The notes below the pieces were generated by a model. It was given only the letters and a program-made list of their open reading frames with translations. It did no database searches and was not told the origin of the DNA. The translations under genes were made by a program, and so were the position numbers. Shown here piece by piece: positions 27,644 through 36,092 of a DNA stretch of 64,000 nt; position 1 is the first letter of the stretch; every line of letters begins with the position of its first letter. This DNA comes from Brevibacillus borstelensis (GTDB taxonomy: Bacteria; Bacillota; Bacilli; Brevibacillales; Brevibacillaceae). The stretch spans positions 42,056 through 106,055 of the forward strand of contig NZ_RHHO01000026.1 in assembly GCF_003710865.1 (NCBI RefSeq), read 5' to 3'.

Positions 27644-28492
27644 CTACTTCTTCCAACTCCACCATTTTCGCCGGATCGGCCTCAAGAGATATGCGCTCCA
27701 TAAGACAAGCAAAATGCTCAGTACCAAATAGAAGCACGAAAAAAACAGCCAAGGGGTGAAATCGAAGCGAATAGTAGGCAGTACTGTCTCGCCCAGTATG
27801 GCGAACAGCACGATCACCGGATTGATCCCGGCAAGGTATTGAAGCTCCGGCCTGCCCCACACTTCCTGCTGGAGCGACCGATCAGGGGTCAGTTGAATCA
27901 GAATCTCTCCGAGAAAGAGGAAGAGCAGACCAGTTACCACGACAAAAAAGAATGCAATGCCGTACGCGATGATCGTGCTGACTGCCGTCCGCTTGATCCA
28001 GGTGGAACAAAAAAGCCCGAGCGATCCGAGGAACATGATGTTCACACCGAAGAACAGAGCCAGTGTCAGGAGCTGTTCCGGGGATACGCTGCCGTACAGC
28101 ATGACGATACTGTACAGAGGCATGGATGCAATCACGAGCAAGGATGTGAAGGCAAGCGAAGTAAACAGCTTGCTCCAAATAATCGTCCTCGGCGACAGTT
28201 GAGTGGTCAGCAGGATGTTCAGTGTCTGCCGCTCTCTCTCGCCGCTTACCGCGCCCGCCGTCAAGGCCGGCGCCACGAAGCAGATCATGGCGTAGTGAAG
28301 GGCTGCCGAGATGACGAACAGGTCTTTGTTTTGCCCGAGGCTTCCGGCTTTGATCGGATTGACGATCAAAAAGCCAAGCGGAATCCCTCCCATGATCAAC
28401 AAAAACAGTGCCAATGTCCAAACTGTTTTTTTGGAGCGAAAACGTTCACGCAGCTCTTTGACGATGATCGGATTTAATGATGACGACTTCAT
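27644..28492 (-). CDS. ABC exporter permease subunit
   Basis: 282 residues with six predicted membrane segments (for example LALFLLIMGGIPLGFLIV near 30-48 and IAYGIAFFFVVVTGLLFLFL in the second half) and the ABC-2-type loop GERERQTLNILLTTQLSP before segment three. It pairs with the ATPase encoded just upstream, which overlaps it by four bases. It is the last gene of the operon headed by the ECF sigma factor, so export or membrane remodelling under envelope stress is likely. Confidence 0.85.
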   Translation of the reverse strand: MKSSSLNPIIVKELRERFRSKKTVWTLALFLLIMGGIPLGFLIVNPIKAGSLGQNKDLFVISAALHYAMICFVAPALTAGAVSGERERQTLNILLTTQLSPRTIIWSKLFTSLAFTSLLVIASMPLYSIVMLYGSVSPEQLLTLALFFGVNIMFLGSLGLFCSTWIKRTAVSTIIAYGIAFFFVVVTGLLFLFLGEILIQLTPDRSLQQEVWGRPELQYLAGINPVIVLFAILGETVLPTIRFDFTPWLFFSCFYLVLSILLVLWSAYLLRPIRRKWWSWKK

Positions 28493-29418
28493 CTTCCCGC
28501 CACTCCTTCCGTGATGGCGAGGAAGACAGCCTCCAGATTCTCACTGGACTCACCGAAGTACGACACGGCTACCTCTGCCTCGATCAGTTTTTGCAGCAGC
28601 TCCGCTTTCTGATGGTCGCTTCCGATGAAACGAAACCGAAAACCGTCCATGTTTTCCTCCAAATCTTCCACAAACATGTTTTCGGCCAAGATAAGCGCTG
28701 CCCGATGGTGATTTCTGAGTGTTTTCACCATCATCAGTGTCACTCCGCGCGCCCGAATGCTCACTTCATCCAATCCGCCGCAAGCGATTAATCGGCCTTT
28801 TTCGATAATTCCGATGTCATCACAAAGCTCAGCCAGCTCTGGCAGAATGTGCGAGCTGATCAGGATCGTTTTCCCCATACAGCGTAGCTGCTTTAAAATT
28901 TCCCTGAGCTCGATTCGCGCCCGGGGGTCCAGACCGGATGCCGGCTCATCCAGAATCAGCACCTGCGGGTCATGGATCAGGCATCGAGCCAGACTGAGCC
29001 GCTGCTGCATTCCGCGGGACAGGGAGTCAACATAGGCTTCCGCTTTGTCCGACAGATTCACCAGCTCCAGCAGGTCTGCGATCAGCGAGCTTCTTTTATG
29101 CGGAGCTATTTTGAAGGCACCTGCGTAAAAATCAAGGTACTCGACAGCTGTCAAATTGTCATACACGCCAAAAAAGTCGGGCATGTAGCCGAGTGACTGG
29201 CGGACCTCAGCCGGTTCCTTCCGCACATCGTAACCGCAGACGAACGCCTCGCCTTCGGTTGGCTCCAGCAATGTCGAAAGGATCATCATCGTCGTGGATT
29301 TCCCCGCCCCATTTGGGCCAATAAACCCGAATACCTTTCCTTGCTCGATCCGTAGCTGGAGATCGATGAGTGCTTGCACCTTGCCATAGCTCTTGCTTAG
29401 GTGAATGGTCTCAATCAT
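28489..29418 (-). CDS. ABC exporter ATP-binding protein
   Basis: 309 residues: Walker A GPNGAGKST near residue 39, signature LSRGMQQRLSLARCL, Walker B VLILDEPASGLD and the switch His in ISSHILPEL. A C-terminal extension of about 80 residues (LMMVKTLRNHHRAALIL) is typical of CcmA/NatA-type exporters. It overlaps both neighbours by a few bases within the sigma operon. The substrate is unknown. Confidence 0.9.
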   Translation of the reverse strand: MIETIHLSKSYGKVQALIDLQLRIEQGKVFGFIGPNGAGKSTTMMILSTLLEPTEGEAFVCGYDVRKEPAEVRQSLGYMPDFFGVYDNLTAVEYLDFYAGAFKIAPHKRSSLIADLLELVNLSDKAEAYVDSLSRGMQQRLSLARCLIHDPQVLILDEPASGLDPRARIELREILKQLRCMGKTILISSHILPELAELCDDIGIIEKGRLIACGGLDEVSIRARGVTLMMVKTLRNHHRAALILAENMFVEDLEENMDGFRFRFIGSDHQKAELLQKLIEAEVAVSYFGESSENLEAVFLAITEGVAGR

Positions 29419-31666
29419 TTTGCTTGCGCTCCTTTCCCTCCACCTGGAAATACGGCATCGGCAATGCCAGGCGTTGCTCTCCCGGATTTGAGAAGCGGAT
29501 CAGAATCGATCCATCGGGGGTAAGGTACTCACGAAGCTCCTTCTCAAGCATCAGCCGTTTATCCCTTGGCAGCGGCATCCATTTGCCGCTCTTTTGATGG
29601 AAGACCTCTTTTTCGAAGGGACGAAACATGCTGTGGTCGAGAGGCACGGTCAATTGAACCGCTGTCTGCAGGGCCTCGCCCAATTGCAGGGCAAAGGTTG
29701 CACTGCCTTTGGACAGCTCCCAGAGACCATCACTGTTGGAATCGAAATCGCCTTTTACTTCGTGGATATCGACACGCAGCATCCCGAATGGATATGTGAT
29801 GTAGCCATTTGCATCCGGTTCGAGCTGAACATTTTGCGCGATGACATTCCAGTGATGGTCCCGATGGGGAAGCTTCAGCGTGAAAGGAGAAAGCGGCTCC
29901 TGATTGATACCCTTGATTCGGATCGTGTTGCCACTGCCATATGCCAGGACATCATCCTGCATGCGGCGAACGCGTTGTTCCGGCGTCTCTTCACCCTCGG
30001 AAAATGTTTGACGAGGAATGTACAGAGACTCCAGCTTTACATCGATATTCTTTCCCTCCCCCTTTTTCAGGCTTCCTATCGGGATGCGCTGAAACCCAAC
30101 CTCCAGATAGGTTTGTTCAAGCGAAAACACGGTATCGTTTTTGATGCTGCCCGTGATGCGGTCTCCTGTTACCCGGAGATGGGTCTCGATTTGTCCTGTA
30201 TCGCGCAGCATGCTGAATCCTACCGTTTGCCGGGGGGTCAGATACGGGACATTCTGAAACGTCAGAATGCTGTCACCACTGTTTTTCCCTTCCGCGACCA
30301 TCCCTTCCGGCTCGTAATCATTTCGTCCGACAGACAGCGGTACCGCCACGGTTCCCGGTTTGGTATCGACGTCAAAATTCCCGCCGCTTACGACCAGGAA
30401 AGAAGAAGCGGTCATCGCCTCCGCCGCCTCTTTATCCAGCAAACGAACCTTTGTCACGGCATAGCTGACGTCTTCCGATACGACCATAGGCTTGCCCAGA
30501 TAAAATATCCCTGTACTGAGCAAGACAGCCGCCCCTGGAATGATGGCCCAGGCCCATTGTCGTTTCTCTTTGCGTTTCAAGAGCCAATACAAAACGGGAG
30601 CGACGATGAGTACATACAGCACCCATAATCCGGCCATCATGACCGGGTCAGGCGTTCTTACCTGCGGAATCTGTCTGCTCAGTTCCAAAGACGGACGCCC
30701 AAGCTGGTCAAAGTACATATTATTTGACAAGGTGTTCTGAATGCCGTGTTGTTGAAAGACGTTTTGCCAGAGCTGTGCGTTGTATTGCCAAGATGCCAAC
30801 GGTTCTTGCGAAACATCGTAATTGACAAACAGAAATAACCCTTCGCCCATTTTCCGAGAGACGAATAAAGGCTGACGCTCATCGTAAACAGGGATGTCAA
30901 GAGAAGGTATGATTTTTTCCGAAAGGTATGGACGGAGACCTTCCGTTGCTGATATTTTTCCATGCTCGTGTGATTTCAAGGAAAGGAGGTCCGAGAATCT
31001 CTCCGATACCCTCGGTTGATCCGGTCCTGCCGAAAAAATGAGAACCCCGCCTTGCTTGACCCAGAGTTTGATCGCCTCTACTTGCTTGTCTCCAAGGGCC
31101 GAAACGTCATTTCCACCTAGCGCCAAAATATCCAGGTTGTTATATTGCCACGGCACCTCAGGCATCAGCTCGGGTGACAAATTGTGGACGATATAAGGCG
31201 CCCTGACACCGGGACCAGGTTGGTTCATTGCCAAAAAGTGAAAGGCGCTGTCGCCGGAGTGCAACACGCCTATGATGATACCGTCTCTGGGGTAGGGCAA
31301 TCGTACTTTTTCACTTTTCACCGTCCTGCCATTCTCGACCAGGTGCAGCTTCCAGTCGTTCATCATCATTTCGGCCGGGAGATCGAAAAAAATCTGTTTC
31401 TTCTCTCCCTCTTGCAAGGTCAAGGGCTGTTTCAGTATGACCTTGCGGCTTTGCTGCCTGTAAGGATCTTTTCGCAATTCTACCGTCCCGGAAAAAGGCT
31501 TGTCTCTGCTTGTTACCGCTACCTCCAGCCTCATCCAGGAATCGTATTTGACAATGCCATCAAGAGGGACATTAACGGTTATCTCGTAGTTCCCTTCTGC
31601 AGCTGCGGGTGCAGCTGCTGCCCCCAGACAAAGCACTATCAAAGCGAGCAGCCATTTCCATTTCAT
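29411..31666 (-). CDS. Large exported/membrane-anchored protein of ABC-sigma operon
   Basis: 751 residues. An N-terminal signal (KWKWLLALIVLCLGAAAAPAAA) leads a long extracellular part with beta-rich regions and a glutamine-amidotransferase/Rossmann-like section (LDILALGGNDVSALGDKQVEA, WVKQGGVLIFSAG). Two membrane segments near 360 and 385 (LWVLYVLIVAPVLYWLL and WAWAIIPGAAVLLSTGIFYLG) are followed by another beta-rich exterior region. This resembles GldG/BatD-like accessory proteins found beside ABC-2 exporters. It overlaps the ATPase gene by eight bases, so it is very likely part of the same machine. No catalytic triad is evident. Confidence 0.65.
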   Translation of the reverse strand: MKWKWLLALIVLCLGAAAAPAAAEGNYEITVNVPLDGIVKYDSWMRLEVAVTSRDKPFSGTVELRKDPYRQQSRKVILKQPLTLQEGEKKQIFFDLPAEMMMNDWKLHLVENGRTVKSEKVRLPYPRDGIIIGVLHSGDSAFHFLAMNQPGPGVRAPYIVHNLSPELMPEVPWQYNNLDILALGGNDVSALGDKQVEAIKLWVKQGGVLIFSAGPDQPRVSERFSDLLSLKSHEHGKISATEGLRPYLSEKIIPSLDIPVYDERQPLFVSRKMGEGLFLFVNYDVSQEPLASWQYNAQLWQNVFQQHGIQNTLSNNMYFDQLGRPSLELSRQIPQVRTPDPVMMAGLWVLYVLIVAPVLYWLLKRKEKRQWAWAIIPGAAVLLSTGIFYLGKPMVVSEDVSYAVTKVRLLDKEAAEAMTASSFLVVSGGNFDVDTKPGTVAVPLSVGRNDYEPEGMVAEGKNSGDSILTFQNVPYLTPRQTVGFSMLRDTGQIETHLRVTGDRITGSIKNDTVFSLEQTYLEVGFQRIPIGSLKKGEGKNIDVKLESLYIPRQTFSEGEETPEQRVRRMQDDVLAYGSGNTIRIKGINQEPLSPFTLKLPHRDHHWNVIAQNVQLEPDANGYITYPFGMLRVDIHEVKGDFDSNSDGLWELSKGSATFALQLGEALQTAVQLTVPLDHSMFRPFEKEVFHQKSGKWMPLPRDKRLMLEKELREYLTPDGSILIRFSNPGEQRLALPMPYFQVEGKERKQND

Positions 31667-31684
31667 GCCTCTATCCTCCGCTCG

Positions 31685-32761
31685 TCATCGTGACGCAATT
31701 GAAATTATGGTCTTCGTCTCACCCTTTTGCTTTTGAGTCAAAAGCAGGTGGTTGCGGTCGCTGGACCACTGAGCCTTGACCAATGCGCCATCCCCTAATC
31801 TTCGAATGGGAACAATCCGTATCTCAGGCGGGTCTTGACTCATCTGGGCTTGCTTCATTTTTCCATCCGGTGTGGTAAATGTAAGGCTGTCGTCATTATT
31901 CCATGATGGCCATACGCCTGCCTCCAGCTTTGTGACCGCCCCCGACCGTACTTCCATAACGTGGACGGTGTCCTGTTTTACAAAAGCCAATAACCTTCCG
32001 TCAGGCGACCACTCCGGCTGCGTTCCCTCGACCAGCTTCCAGTCTTGCATGGCTACGGTGCTGCTGACCCAAATCTCCTCGGTTCCATCGCTCGTCTGCC
32101 GCGTATAGGCGATGCTTTCATCGTATTGCGACCAGCTTGGAGCTCCGAGTACAACGCCTTTTTCTTCTTTCAGGAGCCGTTTGCTCGAAGGACGATTCTC
32201 ATCTGCCAAGCTGACAATCCACAAACGCGAAAACTCTTCTGCCTGTTCCACAACAGCCAGTTGTTTTCCGCGATTTGACCAGGCTACTGCCGTATACTCA
32301 CCGCCGCCATCGGAAAGGACAAGGGTCCCTTGTGACTGCGAATGATCCGGCTCTCTTGACTTGACAACCCTCTTGTCTTCCACGTAGGCAACAACGGTAC
32401 CATCCGCATTCAGGTCAACCAGCGGCTCCGTCCCATCGGTGGCGAGCGTCATCACCGAGTAGTGACGCACCGACGGAGTATTGTCTCCCCACATACCGAA
32501 GCATACAGCAAGAAGCAGCAACAGAAGGCCGCCGCTTGTCACCAGCAGCAGACGGCGGGCTTTGCCGCTTTTCTGGCTCGTCTGCGCTCGTTTCCGTTCC
32601 TGCTCTAGCTCTTGTATCCGTTGAAGCAATTGCTTTTTCAACTTTTCTTTGAGCATATAGTTAACCGGTACTGCCCGTCTAAGTTCCTGAAGGTGGGAGA
32701 GAAGCTGTGCAATGGTACCTTCGTCATAACCGTCGTTGGGGAAGCGCTCTTGGTCTCTCAT
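31685..32761 (-). CDS. Membrane-anchored beta-propeller protein, probable anti-sigma partner
   Basis: 358 residues. A cytosolic N-terminal part of about 75 residues (rich in Leu/Arg/Glu, with LSHLQELRRAVPVNYMLKEKL) precedes one membrane segment (LLLVTSGGLLLLLLAVCFG, near 70-90), then extracellular WD40/TolB-like repeats (PLVDLNADGTVVAYVEDK, YTAVAWSNRGKQLAVVE, PSWSQYDESIAYTR, PEWSPDGRLLAFVK). Its start overlaps the sigma gene stop by four bases. Position and topology are those of an anti-sigma factor, although no HxxxCxxC zinc motif is seen. Confidence 0.65.
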   Translation of the reverse strand: MRDQERFPNDGYDEGTIAQLLSHLQELRRAVPVNYMLKEKLKKQLLQRIQELEQERKRAQTSQKSGKARRLLLVTSGGLLLLLLAVCFGMWGDNTPSVRHYSVMTLATDGTEPLVDLNADGTVVAYVEDKRVVKSREPDHSQSQGTLVLSDGGGEYTAVAWSNRGKQLAVVEQAEEFSRLWIVSLADENRPSSKRLLKEEKGVVLGAPSWSQYDESIAYTRQTSDGTEEIWVSSTVAMQDWKLVEGTQPEWSPDGRLLAFVKQDTVHVMEVRSGAVTKLEAGVWPSWNNDDSLTFTTPDGKMKQAQMSQDPPEIRIVPIRRLGDGALVKAQWSSDRNHLLLTQKQKGETKTIISIASR

Positions 32762-33321
32762 TGGTTGTCTCCCCTTTCGTACATCCTCTGGAGCTGATGC
32801 AAAGCCCGATAGGAGATCATTTTTACGCTTGATTCCGTTTTCCCCAACACTTCTGCCACTTGGCTGATTTTCAAGTCGGCAAAATAGCGCAGCGTCAGCA
32901 CATCCCGCTGGTCCTGCGTCAATAATTCCAGACGGTCCCGAAGCATGCGAATATCTTCATTCAACAGTGTCAACCGCTCCGGCTGCCACGTCTCATCTGC
33001 TTCCGCTCCCACAAACATTTCCTGATCCACCGGCACTTCCCTGTTTTTTCGCATAAAATCGACATACGTGTTGTGGGCAATCCGAAAAATCCAGGATGCA
33101 AAGGGACTGGTTCTGCTGTATTGTTCAAATTTTTCTAGCGCTTTTAAAAAGACCGTCGTGGTCAAGTCATCCGCGTCCCAAGAATTCCGGACTCGGCAGC
33201 GAAGATAGCGGTTTACCCGGTCAAAGTACTCATCGTACAGTTCGCTAAAATCGCGCGCTTCAAAATATTGATTTGATGACTCGGTGGACGGCCCTTCCGA
33301 TCGCTTAATCGCCATCTCCAT
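32758..33321 (-). CDS. ECF-type RNA polymerase sigma factor
   Basis: 187 residues from the ATG at 33321 (or 204 from a TTG at 33372, which has no near ribosome site). Region 2 is visible as YDEYFDRVNRYLRCRVRN, DADDLTTTVFLKALEKF and the -10-binding PFASWIFRIAHNTYVDFMRK. Region 4 reads LTQDQRDVLTLRYFADLKISQVAEVLGKTESSVK. It heads a five-gene operon. A TGTAAC-N17-CGTA promoter lies upstream, which is an ECF-type sequence, so autoregulation is likely. A 17-codon upstream ORF (33383 to 33330) with the strong ribosome site may couple its translation. Confidence 0.87.
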   Translation of the reverse strand: MEMAIKRSEGPSTESSNQYFEARDFSELYDEYFDRVNRYLRCRVRNSWDADDLTTTVFLKALEKFEQYSRTSPFASWIFRIAHNTYVDFMRKNREVPVDQEMFVGAEADETWQPERLTLLNEDIRMLRDRLELLTQDQRDVLTLRYFADLKISQVAEVLGKTESSVKMISYRALHQLQRMYERGDNQ

Positions 33322-33329
33322 ACTGTTCG

Positions 33330-33383
33330 TCACCCGCTGCAAGACGAATCTTGGGTACAAAATTGGGTACAAAAAATCGACAT
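33330..33383 (-). CDS. Possible 17-codon upstream ORF in sigma leader
   Basis: ATG at 33383 follows a GGGGGG tract by 11 bases and runs 17 codons to a TGA that ends eight bases before the sigma ATG. The product MSIFCTQFCTQDSSCSG is Cys-rich. The best ribosome site of the leader belongs to this frame, and the sigma gene has only GCGGG. It could be a coupling peptide or chance. Confidence 0.3.
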   Translation of the reverse strand: MSIFCTQFCTQDSSCSG

Positions 33384-33421
33384 TGCAGGAGCTTCCCCCC
33401 TTTTGGACTACATCAAAGTAC

Positions 33422-33448
33422 TACGTTTCAAATGGGTAAAATGTTACA
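33422..33448 (-). promoter_or_regulatory. ECF-type promoter of the sigma operon
   Basis: On the minus strand TGTAAC (33443-33448), 17 bases, CGTA (33422-33425). This matches SigW/SigX-class promoters (TGAAAC or TGTAAC, 16-17 bases, CGTA or CGTC). It lies 100 bases before the sigma start and supports autoregulation. Confidence 0.6.
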
Positions 33449-33493
33449 GGATTTGGCGAAAAAAATTGTTAAAAAAGGTAAGGTGTTGGAAAA

Positions 33494-34642
33494 TCATGTC
33501 AACAATGCCCGATTAAGCTCTTCCATGATATCTTCTGCCGCCTCAATCCCTACCGACAAACGGACCAGCCCCATGGTGATTCCGCTTGCGGAACGCTGCT
33601 CCTCTGACAAGGCCCGATGCGAGGTCGTTACTGGATGAGAGACACTTGTCTCCACGCCAGCCAGCGAAGGAGCGAGCTTGATCCAACGCAAGGAACGATA
33701 AAAATCGTACACCCGGCTCTCATCGGCAAGCGTAAATGAAACCATCGCCCCCTGCTTTGGACGGACGAAGAAGGCGGTGTGTTCCGCGTCCGGGTAAAAC
33801 GTCTCTTTTACAGCCGGATGGTCCTTGAGAAATTGAGCGACCCTGCTGGCATTGTCACATTGTTTTTCCATGCGAAGCGCCAATGTTTTGAGTCCCCGCG
33901 CGGTCAGCCAGGCTTCAAACGGACTGAGAGACGCCCCGTAGTTGACTATCACTTGTCGGGCACGCTCAATCAGTTCTTTCGACCCGACCAGAACACCAGC
34001 CGTTACATCGCTGTGACCCCCAATGTATTTGGTTGCCGAGTGCACTACCAGATCAGCTCCGAAGAGCGTTGGCTGCACCAGATAGGGGGTCGCGAACGTA
34101 TTGTCGACCATGACCGTCAGACCGTAGCTTTTTGCTTGCTGAATCCAATAGGGCATATCGACAACCGTCAGCAAAGGATTCGTGATCGTTTCCATGAAAA
34201 ACAGCTTGGTGTTGGAACGGATATGCTTGTCGAGCGAATCAAGACGATTCAGATCAATGCCCTCCGCAGATATTCCGAGTTTGGCCAATTCGTGAAACAG
34301 CAGATGATAAGTGCCTCCGTAAATCTCATGAGAGGCAAGCACATGGTCCCCCGGTCCCAGGACAGAAAGCAGACCAGCCATAATCGCTCCCATTCCAGAA
34401 GCAGCACTGACTCCCGCTTCTGCCTCCTCCAGGCGGGCCACAGTATCCGCCAGCTCATGCTGGTTCGGGTTTCCATTTCGTGTATACAAGAACTCCCCTT
34501 CTCCGGCATAATATCGCTCAACATCCTCCAGACTCGAGAAAGCGAAAACAGACGTCTGGTAGATGGGAGTAGCTTTCCCTTTTACCTGTCTCAGCGGTTC
34601 GTGTCCAATATGTACGGTTTTGGTTTCAAAGCGGTCTGCCAC
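33494..34642 (-). CDS. Cys/Met-metabolism PLP-dependent lyase or synthase
   Basis: 382 residues of the cystathionine gamma-synthase/gamma-lyase family. It shows YTRNGNPNQHELADTVARLE, the cofactor phosphate loop SAASGMGAI, DNTFATPYLVQP (pyridine-ring Asp) and the PLP Lys in HSATKYIGGHSD near residue 202, with ETSVSHPVTTSH near the C-terminus. The enzyme may act as cystathionine gamma-synthase, gamma-lyase, or homocysteine/methionine lyase; the sequence does not decide. GTG start with GGAGGGG. It diverges from cheY. I see no SAM riboswitch upstream. Confidence 0.87.
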   Translation of the reverse strand: MADRFETKTVHIGHEPLRQVKGKATPIYQTSVFAFSSLEDVERYYAGEGEFLYTRNGNPNQHELADTVARLEEAEAGVSAASGMGAIMAGLLSVLGPGDHVLASHEIYGGTYHLLFHELAKLGISAEGIDLNRLDSLDKHIRSNTKLFFMETITNPLLTVVDMPYWIQQAKSYGLTVMVDNTFATPYLVQPTLFGADLVVHSATKYIGGHSDVTAGVLVGSKELIERARQVIVNYGASLSPFEAWLTARGLKTLALRMEKQCDNASRVAQFLKDHPAVKETFYPDAEHTAFFVRPKQGAMVSFTLADESRVYDFYRSLRWIKLAPSLAGVETSVSHPVTTSHRALSEEQRSASGITMGLVRLSVGIEAAEDIMEELNRALLT

Positions 34643-34793
34643 GCTAACCCCTCCAATGTCACATTTCCTAACATTATATCATGTGCCTACCTCTGTCGAT
34701 CAAGTGACGATCCTTCAACGTTGCGCAGGTTTAGTCCTGCGAGCGAATGGGTATATAGTCCCTGTACACCAAGAAGCAAGGAGAGAACAATAC

Positions 34794-35153
34794 ATGGCTA
34801 AGATTTTAGTGGTTGACGACGCAGCGTTTATGAGGAAGCAACTGACTGATATTTTGCAAAAGGGCGGGCACGAGGTCATCGGACAAGCCGAGAATGGTCA
34901 GGAAGCCATTGAAAAATATAACCAATTGAGACCGGATTTGGTGACGATGGATATTACCATGCCGGTAATGGAAGGCATTGACGCTGTAAAGGGAATCAAG
35001 CAGATTGATCCGGGAGCAAAAGTGATCATGTGCTCCGCGATGGGTCAGCAGCACATGGTCGTCGCTGCGATTCAGGCAGGGGCAAAAGACTTTGTCGTAA
35101 AACCATTTCATCCTGACAGGGTTCATGAAGCGATAAAAAAAGTGATCGGCTAG
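34794..35153 (+). CDS. cheY: CheY-like single-domain response regulator
   Basis: 119 residues, receiver domain only. The acidic pocket is in LVVDDAAFMRKQL, the phospho-acceptor Asp is in LVTMDITMPVM near residue 54, the Thr/Ser switch in VIMCSAMGQ and the conserved Lys in DFVVKPFHPD. This is close to B. subtilis CheY, which binds FliM at the motor switch. It is alone, outside the fla/che operon, so a second CheY or other single-domain regulator is possible. GGAGAG lies ten bases before the ATG. A terminator follows directly. Confidence 0.85.
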   Translation: MAKILVVDDAAFMRKQLTDILQKGGHEVIGQAENGQEAIEKYNQLRPDLVTMDITMPVMEGIDAVKGIKQIDPGAKVIMCSAMGQQHMVVAAIQAGAKDFVVKPFHPDRVHEAIKKVIG

Positions 35154-35161
35154 CATGCTCT

Positions 35162-35190
35162 ATCCTCTCTTGCACGAGAGGATTTTTTTC
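35162..35190 (+). terminator. Terminator after cheY
   Basis: ATCCTCTC-TTGCAC-GAGAGGAT followed by seven T residues. Confidence 0.85.
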
Positions 35191-35305
35191 TTTCTTCATA
35201 AGTTTCCTCAACTTTTCCATATCCCTGCCGCATTTTGACGAGATGGTGAAGTGTATGATAATGTGTGTTGTGAATCAAGGATATTACGAAAGGATGGATG
35301 ACTAG

Positions 35306-36004
35306 ATGAAGAAATCCTTACTGGCTATCTTCACGATTGTGCTCTCAATCGGACTCTTGATCGGCTGTAGTTCCAATAACGAGTCTACCTCTCCGGAAAA
35401 TACAAATAATCAACCGACTCAAGAACAGCCGAAAGAAAAGGACAAGACCCCGGCTCAGCCGGCGCCTCCGGGAAAATATAAGGAATACCCAGCCATGTCG
35501 ATCGACACGAACAAGAAGTATACTGCAAAAGTATCGACCTCTTTGGGAGATTTTACGGTGGAGTTGTTTGCCAAAGACGCTCCCAAAACAGTCAACAACT
35601 TTGTTTTCCTGGCGAAGGACAAGTTCTACGACAACCTGACCTTCCACCGCGTGATCAAAGACTTCATGATCCAGACCGGCGACCCGAAAGGCGATGGAAC
35701 CGGCGGCCCTGGGTACAACTTTGAGGATGAACTCAACAACGGCCACAAATATGAAGAAGGCATCGTCGCGATGGCCAATGTCGGCCCCAACACAAACGGC
35801 AGCCAATTCTTCATCGGATCAGGGAAGGATGTCGAGGGACTGAACAACTCGCCTAACTACACCATCTTTGGCAAGGTCGTAAGCGGCATGGATGTAGTCC
35901 ACAAAATCGCCGCCGTCAAAGTAAAAGCAAACCCGCTCATCAACGAGCAAAGCGTACCGGAGCAACCCGTTACCATCAAAACCATTACGATCGAAGAAAA
36001 ATAA
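35306..36004 (+). CDS. Cyclophilin-type peptidyl-prolyl isomerase, lipoprotein
   Basis: An exported, lipid-anchored prolyl isomerase of 232 residues. The signal peptide has lipobox LLIGC (Cys near 21), then a Ser/Asn/Gln/Pro-rich linker to about 60. The cyclophilin fold follows with FTVELFAKDAPKTVNNFVFL, FHRVIKDFMIQTGDP (the catalytic Arg and Phe), and NTNGSQFFIG. It probably assists folding of secreted proteins outside the membrane. AAAGGATGG precedes the ATG; an AAGCCG hairpin ends the transcript. Confidence 0.9.
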   Translation: MKKSLLAIFTIVLSIGLLIGCSSNNESTSPENTNNQPTQEQPKEKDKTPAQPAPPGKYKEYPAMSIDTNKKYTAKVSTSLGDFTVELFAKDAPKTVNNFVFLAKDKFYDNLTFHRVIKDFMIQTGDPKGDGTGGPGYNFEDELNNGHKYEEGIVAMANVGPNTNGSQFFIGSGKDVEGLNNSPNYTIFGKVVSGMDVVHKIAAVKVKANPLINEQSVPEQPVTIKTITIEEK

Positions 36005-36010
36005 TGCATC

Positions 36011-36040
36011 GAAGCCGTCGGTTAAAACCGGCGGCTTTTC
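36011..36040 (+). terminator. Terminator after cyclophilin gene
   Basis: GAAGCCGTCGG-TTAAAA-CCGGCGGCTTTTC forms a stem with a T-rich tail. Confidence 0.75.
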
Positions 36041-36092
36041 TTTTGAAACTTTTACCAATCCCGAGCGTCTATTTCTTTTGAGGTGTACATGG

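Noticed and set aside
34643..34793. SAM riboswitch upstream of the Cys/Met-metabolism enzyme
   Set aside because: The 151-base gap is shared with the cheY promoter and shows no S-box core or terminator on the minus strand.
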